Part shown: piece by piece, positions 60,594-64,000 of the stretch
Layout: every line of letters begins with the position of its first letter
Numbering within the stretch: position 1 is the stretch's first letter
From: Merdiplasma sp905207905
GTDB lineage: Bacteria; Bacillota; Clostridia; Lachnospirales; Lachnospiraceae
DNA length: 64,000 bases
Reading direction: 5' to 3'
Assembly: GCA_902475025.1 (NCBI GenBank)
Contig: CABRXX010000005.1
Span: 1 to 64,000 of the forward strand
Translations under genes and position numbers: made by a program
Notes under the pieces: model-generated
Seen by the model: only the letters and a program-made list of their open reading frames with translations
Databases searched by the model: none
Told to the model about the DNA's origin: nothing

Positions 60594-61682
60594 GTGATAT
60601 CTAATCAGGTTCTACAGTCCACTCTGGATGGGTTAAAGGCGATCAGCAGAGTCGATATGTGCATAATGGATACGGAAGGAATTTTATTGGCGTCGACCAT
60701 CGAGGGAGCGGAAAGCTTTCGGGAATCGGTGCTTAGTTTTGTGGGATCCCCGGCGGACAGCCAGGTGATTTCCGGATACCAGTTTTTAAAGGTTCTGGAT
60801 GAGAATCAGCTTGAGTACATCCTGATTGTCAATGGGAGCAGTGATGATTCCTACATGGTAGGGAAGATGGCGGCTTTCCAGATACAGAATCTTCTGGTGG
60901 CTTACAAAGAACGCTTTGATAAGGACAATTTTATCAAGAATCTGTTGTTGGATAACCTTTTGCTGGTGGATATTTACAATCGGGCGAAAAAGCTCCACAT
61001 TGATGCGGATGCAAGGCGGGTGGTATTTATTCTGGAGGTCTGCCATGAGAAGGAGAATAGTTCTCTGGAAACTGTGCGCAGTTTGTTCAGCAGCAAGGGG
61101 AATGATTTTATCACAGCAGTGGATGAGAAGAGCATTATTGTGGTGAAAGAGTTACATGACAGAGAAGGATATCCGGAGATGAATGCAGTGGCCGCCATGA
61201 TTTTGGAGTCATTGCCGGAAGAGAAGCGCCAGGATGCACTGATTGCTTACGGCACCATTGTAGGTGAGATCAAAGAAGTGTCCCGCTCTTACAAGGAAGC
61301 CAGGATGGCCCTGAATGTGGGAAAGATTTTCTTTGGAGAACGCCAGATCATCGCTTACAGTTCTTTGGGGATCGGCCGCCTGATCTATCAGCTTCCCATC
61401 CCTCTGTGTAAAATGTTTATTAAAGAGATATTTGAAGGAAAATCTCCGGACGATTTTGATGAGGAGACGCTGACCACTATCAATAAATTCTTTGAAAACA
61501 GCCTGAATGTATCGGAGACATCCCGGCAGCTTTATATTCACAGGAACACCCTGGTATATCGGCTGGATAAACTTCAAAAATCTACAGGGCTGGATTTGCG
61601 GGTGTTTGAAGATGCCATTACGTTCAAAATTGCCCTGATGGTGGTAAAATATATGAAATATATGGAAGGACAGGATTACTAA
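60594..61682 (+). CDS. CdaR/PucR-type transcriptional regulator
   Basis: This 362-aa protein has an N-terminal sensory domain (VDMCIMDTEGILLAST, residues about 19-34, as in sugar-diacid recognition domains), a GGDEF-like central linker, and a C-terminal PucR helix-turn-helix ETSRQLYIHRNTLVYRLDKLQKSTG (about residues 309-333). GTG at 60594 was chosen because AAAGGAGG lies 8 bases upstream; an in-frame ATG at 60510 has no site. Relatives control glycerate, glucarate, purine or proline catabolism. None of these pathways is adjacent, so its target is unknown. Confidence 0.88.
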   Translation: MISNQVLQSTLDGLKAISRVDMCIMDTEGILLASTIEGAESFRESVLSFVGSPADSQVISGYQFLKVLDENQLEYILIVNGSSDDSYMVGKMAAFQIQNLLVAYKERFDKDNFIKNLLLDNLLLVDIYNRAKKLHIDADARRVVFILEVCHEKENSSLETVRSLFSSKGNDFITAVDEKSIIVVKELHDREGYPEMNAVAAMILESLPEEKRQDALIAYGTIVGEIKEVSRSYKEARMALNVGKIFFGERQIIAYSSLGIGRLIYQLPIPLCKMFIKEIFEGKSPDDFDEETLTTINKFFENSLNVSETSRQLYIHRNTLVYRLDKLQKSTGLDLRVFEDAITFKIALMVVKYMKYMEGQDY

Positions 61683-61885
61683 AAGCAGAATGGCATTCGC
61701 GTATCAGGGATCATACGGTTAGGGAGGAACAGATATCCTGTCCTTTGACAGGCAGTCCTTTGGATACGAAGACCAGGAACTACAGAGGAAACAGATATGG
61801 GGCTGTGAGCAGAAGCCTTGGGCTTTGCGCGGTCCCATTTTCCTTTCTTTTCTTATTGCGGCAGTGGAGAAGGGGAGGTCTTCTT

Positions 61886-61914
61886 TTGTACTGAATCAGC
61901 AGAGAGTATATGCA
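61886..61914 (+). promoter_or_regulatory. Possible promoter of the S41 protease gene
   Basis: TTGTAC (61886-61891), 17 bases, TATGCA (61909-61914), 22 bp before the start. The -10 box is poor, so this is tentative. A CCTGTC/GACAGG hairpin at 61737-61752 further upstream may end the preceding gene. Confidence 0.35.
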
Positions 61915-61935
61915 TTTTATGCGGGAGGTGTATGG

Positions 61936-63312
61936 ATGGCAGAGAAAAATGATAAGATAAGTTCCGGCGGGGAGGAAGCAGATCTGGAAAAAGAGGAGGA
62001 TCTGGAGAAAAGGGAAGGGTTAGAGCATCCGGACAAAGCGGAGCGGGAGAAAAAAGAGGAGAGAAGGAAGAACACGGAGTTTTTTAAGGGAACGCTTTTT
62101 GGGATCCTGCTGTGCGGCGTGTTTGCTTTGGGAATTTTTTTCGTCTCCCATGGGACTGTGAATATAGGAAATAGCAGGGAGGGGGCAGAGGCTCTCACGG
62201 ATTTGGAGGTTCAAAGGAAATTACAGCAGATCCGGGATCAGGTCAAGTCAGATTATTTGTATGAGGCAGACGGGGACTTTTTGGTGTCCATGATGTTTAA
62301 AGGATTGGCAGTAGGCCTGAAGGATCCTTATGCCAGCTATTATACTCCGGAGGAAGTAGAGGAGATCACCCAGATCAATGAGGGGGAATATTATGGCATA
62401 GGCATTACCATGTTGAAAGATCCCGAAACCGGGCAGATCCGCATTGCCGGTGTTTATGAGGAAAGTCCCGCCTGGGAAGCAGGACTGAAAGTGGATGATG
62501 TGTTCCTTACAGTTGCAGGGGAGAGCGTGGAGGGTATGGATTTGTCCAGCCTGGCCGCTCTGGTAAAGCAGCAGAAGGAGAAGGTAGAGATTCAGATTCT
62601 GCGGGGAGAAGAGACGAAAACTTTTACCGTTTCTCTGAAACAGGTGGAGATTCCCACTGTGAAATGGGAACTTTTGGAGGATCAGACGGGCTATGTAAAG
62701 ATTGCGGAGTTTGACAAGGTGACTGTGGAGCAGTTTCGGAAGGCCATAAAGGAGCTGGAAGAACAGGGGATGGAAAAGCTGGTGGTGGATGTGCGGGACA
62801 ATCCGGGAGGAGTCCTGGATGCTGTCTGCCAGATCCTGGATGATCTGCTTCCGGAAGGCCCTATTGTTTTTACAGAGGAAAAAAACGGGGATCGGGAGGA
62901 ATATACTTCTGACAAAGATCAGATTTATGACGGCCCTCTGGCTGTTTTGGTAAATGGGAACAGCGCTAGCGCTTCAGAGCTGTTTGCCGGAGCCATACAG
63001 GACTATGAACTCGGCCCTGTCATTGGAACCCAGACCTTTGGAAAAGGGGTGGTGCAGCGCACTTATCTTTTTCAGGATGGCTCTGCGCTGAAATTTACCA
63101 CAGAGAAATATTATACGGCAGGGGAGCAGGATATAGACGGAACGGGCATCACTCCGGATCTGATTGTTGAGCAGCAGGAGACGGGAGAAAAACTTGAAGG
63201 TCAGGCGGAAGACAGTACTCTTCAGCGTGCTCTGAACTATTTTAAGGAAATGCAGGAAACGTCTGCGGAGGATACGGTCACAGAGAATCATACATCAGAA
63301 AAGAGTGAATAA
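61936..63312 (+). CDS. S41 family C-terminal processing protease (CtpA-like)
   Basis: This 458-aa membrane-anchored protease has a highly charged cytoplasmic N-terminus (about 45 residues, Glu/Lys/Arg-rich), one membrane helix (GTLFGILLCGVFALGIFFVSHG), a PDZ domain (about 155-235, GIGITM and SPAWEAGLKVDD) and a peptidase domain with catalytic Ser in NGNSASASELF (about 345) and Lys in GTQTFGKGVVQ (about 370). Relatives trim exported or sporulation proteins. ATG at 61936 follows GGGAGGTG; longer in-frame starts have no site. Confidence 0.9.
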   Translation: MAEKNDKISSGGEEADLEKEEDLEKREGLEHPDKAEREKKEERRKNTEFFKGTLFGILLCGVFALGIFFVSHGTVNIGNSREGAEALTDLEVQRKLQQIRDQVKSDYLYEADGDFLVSMMFKGLAVGLKDPYASYYTPEEVEEITQINEGEYYGIGITMLKDPETGQIRIAGVYEESPAWEAGLKVDDVFLTVAGESVEGMDLSSLAALVKQQKEKVEIQILRGEETKTFTVSLKQVEIPTVKWELLEDQTGYVKIAEFDKVTVEQFRKAIKELEEQGMEKLVVDVRDNPGGVLDAVCQILDDLLPEGPIVFTEEKNGDREEYTSDKDQIYDGPLAVLVNGNSASASELFAGAIQDYELGPVIGTQTFGKGVVQRTYLFQDGSALKFTTEKYYTAGEQDIDGTGITPDLIVEQQETGEKLEGQAEDSTLQRALNYFKEMQETSAEDTVTENHTSEKSE

Positions 63313-63336
63313 AAAATAAAGAACAGGATGGATAAA

Positions 63337-64000
63337 ATGGAACAGAAAATTATTTTTCGGGAAATGCTCAGCGAGATTAAGGAGCTGGCGGATCATAAGG
63401 GGGGCCGCCTTACGGTGGCCCAGATTGATGATTTTTTTGCTGACGCAAAACTGACCAGGGAACAGCTGGAGATGATTTATGAATATCTGGAGAGCCAGAG
63501 AATTCAGGTGGAGGGTTGGAAACGGGAGAAAAATCCCAGCCTTTTTAGGGAAAAAGCAACAGAAACGGTGGAAGAAGAAATCACACAAGACGAGGCAGAA
63601 GAGAGGGAGCAGACTTCTGCCATGGAAGTATATCTGGAGGAATTAGAGAAAATTGTTTCCTTAGAGCCGGCGGAGGAGCTGGAACTGTTCCGTAAGACTG
63701 CGGCAGGGGATCTCCTTTCCAAAAACCGCCTGGCAGAAGCGTATCTTCCGGTCATCTGCGAAATGGCGGGAGAGTATGAGGGCAGTGAGATATCCAGCGA
63801 GGATCTGATACAGGAGGGAAACATGGGACTATTGCTGGCCCTGGAGGAGCTGGAACTCATGGACAGCCTGGCCGCCAGTCAAGCGCAGCTGCTGAACCGG
63901 GTGAACCGTCACATGGAGAAGGTCTTAAGGGAGCAGCAGGAAGAAAAAAATCTGGGAGATGGCATTGTTAAGAGAGTGAATCATTTAAGTCAGGCGATAC
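63337..64000 (+). CDS. Sigma-70-like RNA polymerase factor, 3' end beyond window
   Basis: The 221 visible codons resemble a sigma-70-type factor. Residues about 1-55 look like a region 1.1 fold (LADHKGGRLTVAQIDDFFADAKLTREQLE), followed by an acidic linker, then region 1.2/2-like MEVYLEELEKI and LSKNRLAEAYLPVICEMA...EDLIQEGNMGLLLAL, where LIQEGNMGL is the core-binding signature. The helix that usually contacts promoter DNA is poorly conserved, and the segment following the core-binding motif is short. The gene runs off the end of the window. ATG at 63337 has the better spacing to AGGA; ATG at 63328 is an alternative. Confidence 0.7.
   Translation, partial: MEQKIIFREMLSEIKELADHKGGRLTVAQIDDFFADAKLTREQLEMIYEYLESQRIQVEGWKREKNPSLFREKATETVEEEITQDEAEEREQTSAMEVYLEELEKIVSLEPAEELELFRKTAAGDLLSKNRLAEAYLPVICEMAGEYEGSEISSEDLIQEGNMGLLLALEELELMDSLAASQAQLLNRVNRHMEKVLREQQEEKNLGDGIVKRVNHLSQAI

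Noticed and set aside
1..64000. CRISPR arrays, prophage or intact insertion sequences
   Set aside because: No regularly spaced repeats, cas genes, phage structural genes, integrases or transposases were recognised anywhere in the window.

Overview
The window comes from the chromosome of an endospore-forming, low-to-mid-GC Firmicute, most likely a member of the Lachnospiraceae. Pointers are sigma-G and a YmxH-type sporulation protein, a type III glutamine synthetase, split transketolase subunits, an Fe-S-type PurF, and three families I know mainly from Lachnospiraceae genomes (DUF5717, DUF5716, DUF6077). Genes are dense, ribosome binding sites are strong (AAGGAGG-like), and TTG or GTG starts occur. 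I see no phage, transposase, rRNA or CRISPR array. The only RNA gene I can support is one tRNA-Gly.

Layout. 1-9.7 kb: a sugar uptake and catabolism operon on the plus strand (RbsB-like binding protein, DUF2291 lipoprotein, RbsA-like ATPase, RbsC-like permease, RbsD pyranase, FucI/AraA-type isomerase, two transketolase halves, FGGY kinase), followed by two near-duplicate LacI regulators to 12.0 kb. 12.2-14.8 kb: tRNA-Gly, a small Cys-containing ORF antisense to it, sfsA, and an hxlA-hxlB ribulose-monophosphate pair on the minus strand. 15.1-22.2 kb: a Kdp potassium operon with three mini membrane proteins (one of them KdpF-like), KdpA, KdpB, KdpC and a KdpD that lacks the kinase domain; no KdpE is present. 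22.4-25.1 kb: a TetM-like ribosomal GTPase fused to a Rae1/YacP-type NYN nuclease domain. 25.2-27.3 kb: M19 dipeptidase and a RfbD-like reductase. 27.6-29.4 kb: sigG and ymxH on the minus strand, with nrdR divergent. 29.5-35.0 kb: an uncharacterised three-gene unit (DUF5717, a divergent Hsp70-like DUF5716 protein, a TPR protein).

35.0-39.3 kb: purF-purB-purA. 39.4-41.3 kb: a DUF6077 membrane protein apparently split in two. 41.9-47.3 kb: azlCD, mgtE, an FMN alpha-hydroxy-acid oxidase with an N-terminal Cys cluster, a PAP2 phosphatase and a lipid kinase. 47.3-52.1 kb: a MATE pump divergent from a MerR regulator with a classic 19-bp-spacer promoter, then an aldehyde dehydrogenase/iron alcohol dehydrogenase pair. 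52.5-56.3 kb: metNIQ behind a structured leader RNA, and a LysR regulator. 56.8-64 kb: galM, glnN (type III), a CdaR/PucR-type regulator, an S41 protease, and the 5' part of an atypical sigma-70-like gene cut by the window end.

The genes form several coherent modules. The first operon should import a pentose-like sugar, isomerise and phosphorylate it, and split it with a dedicated transketolase; two paralogous LacI proteins with the same recognition helix probably control it. The Kdp operon appears to sense potassium or c-di-AMP without phosphorelay. The items most worth following are the TetM-Rae1 fusion, the Hsp70-like DUF5716/5717/TPR unit, the kinase-less KdpD with an intact c-di-AMP motif, and the unassigned structured leaders in front of metNIQ and kdp. 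All calls are from reading the sequence; no database search was run.
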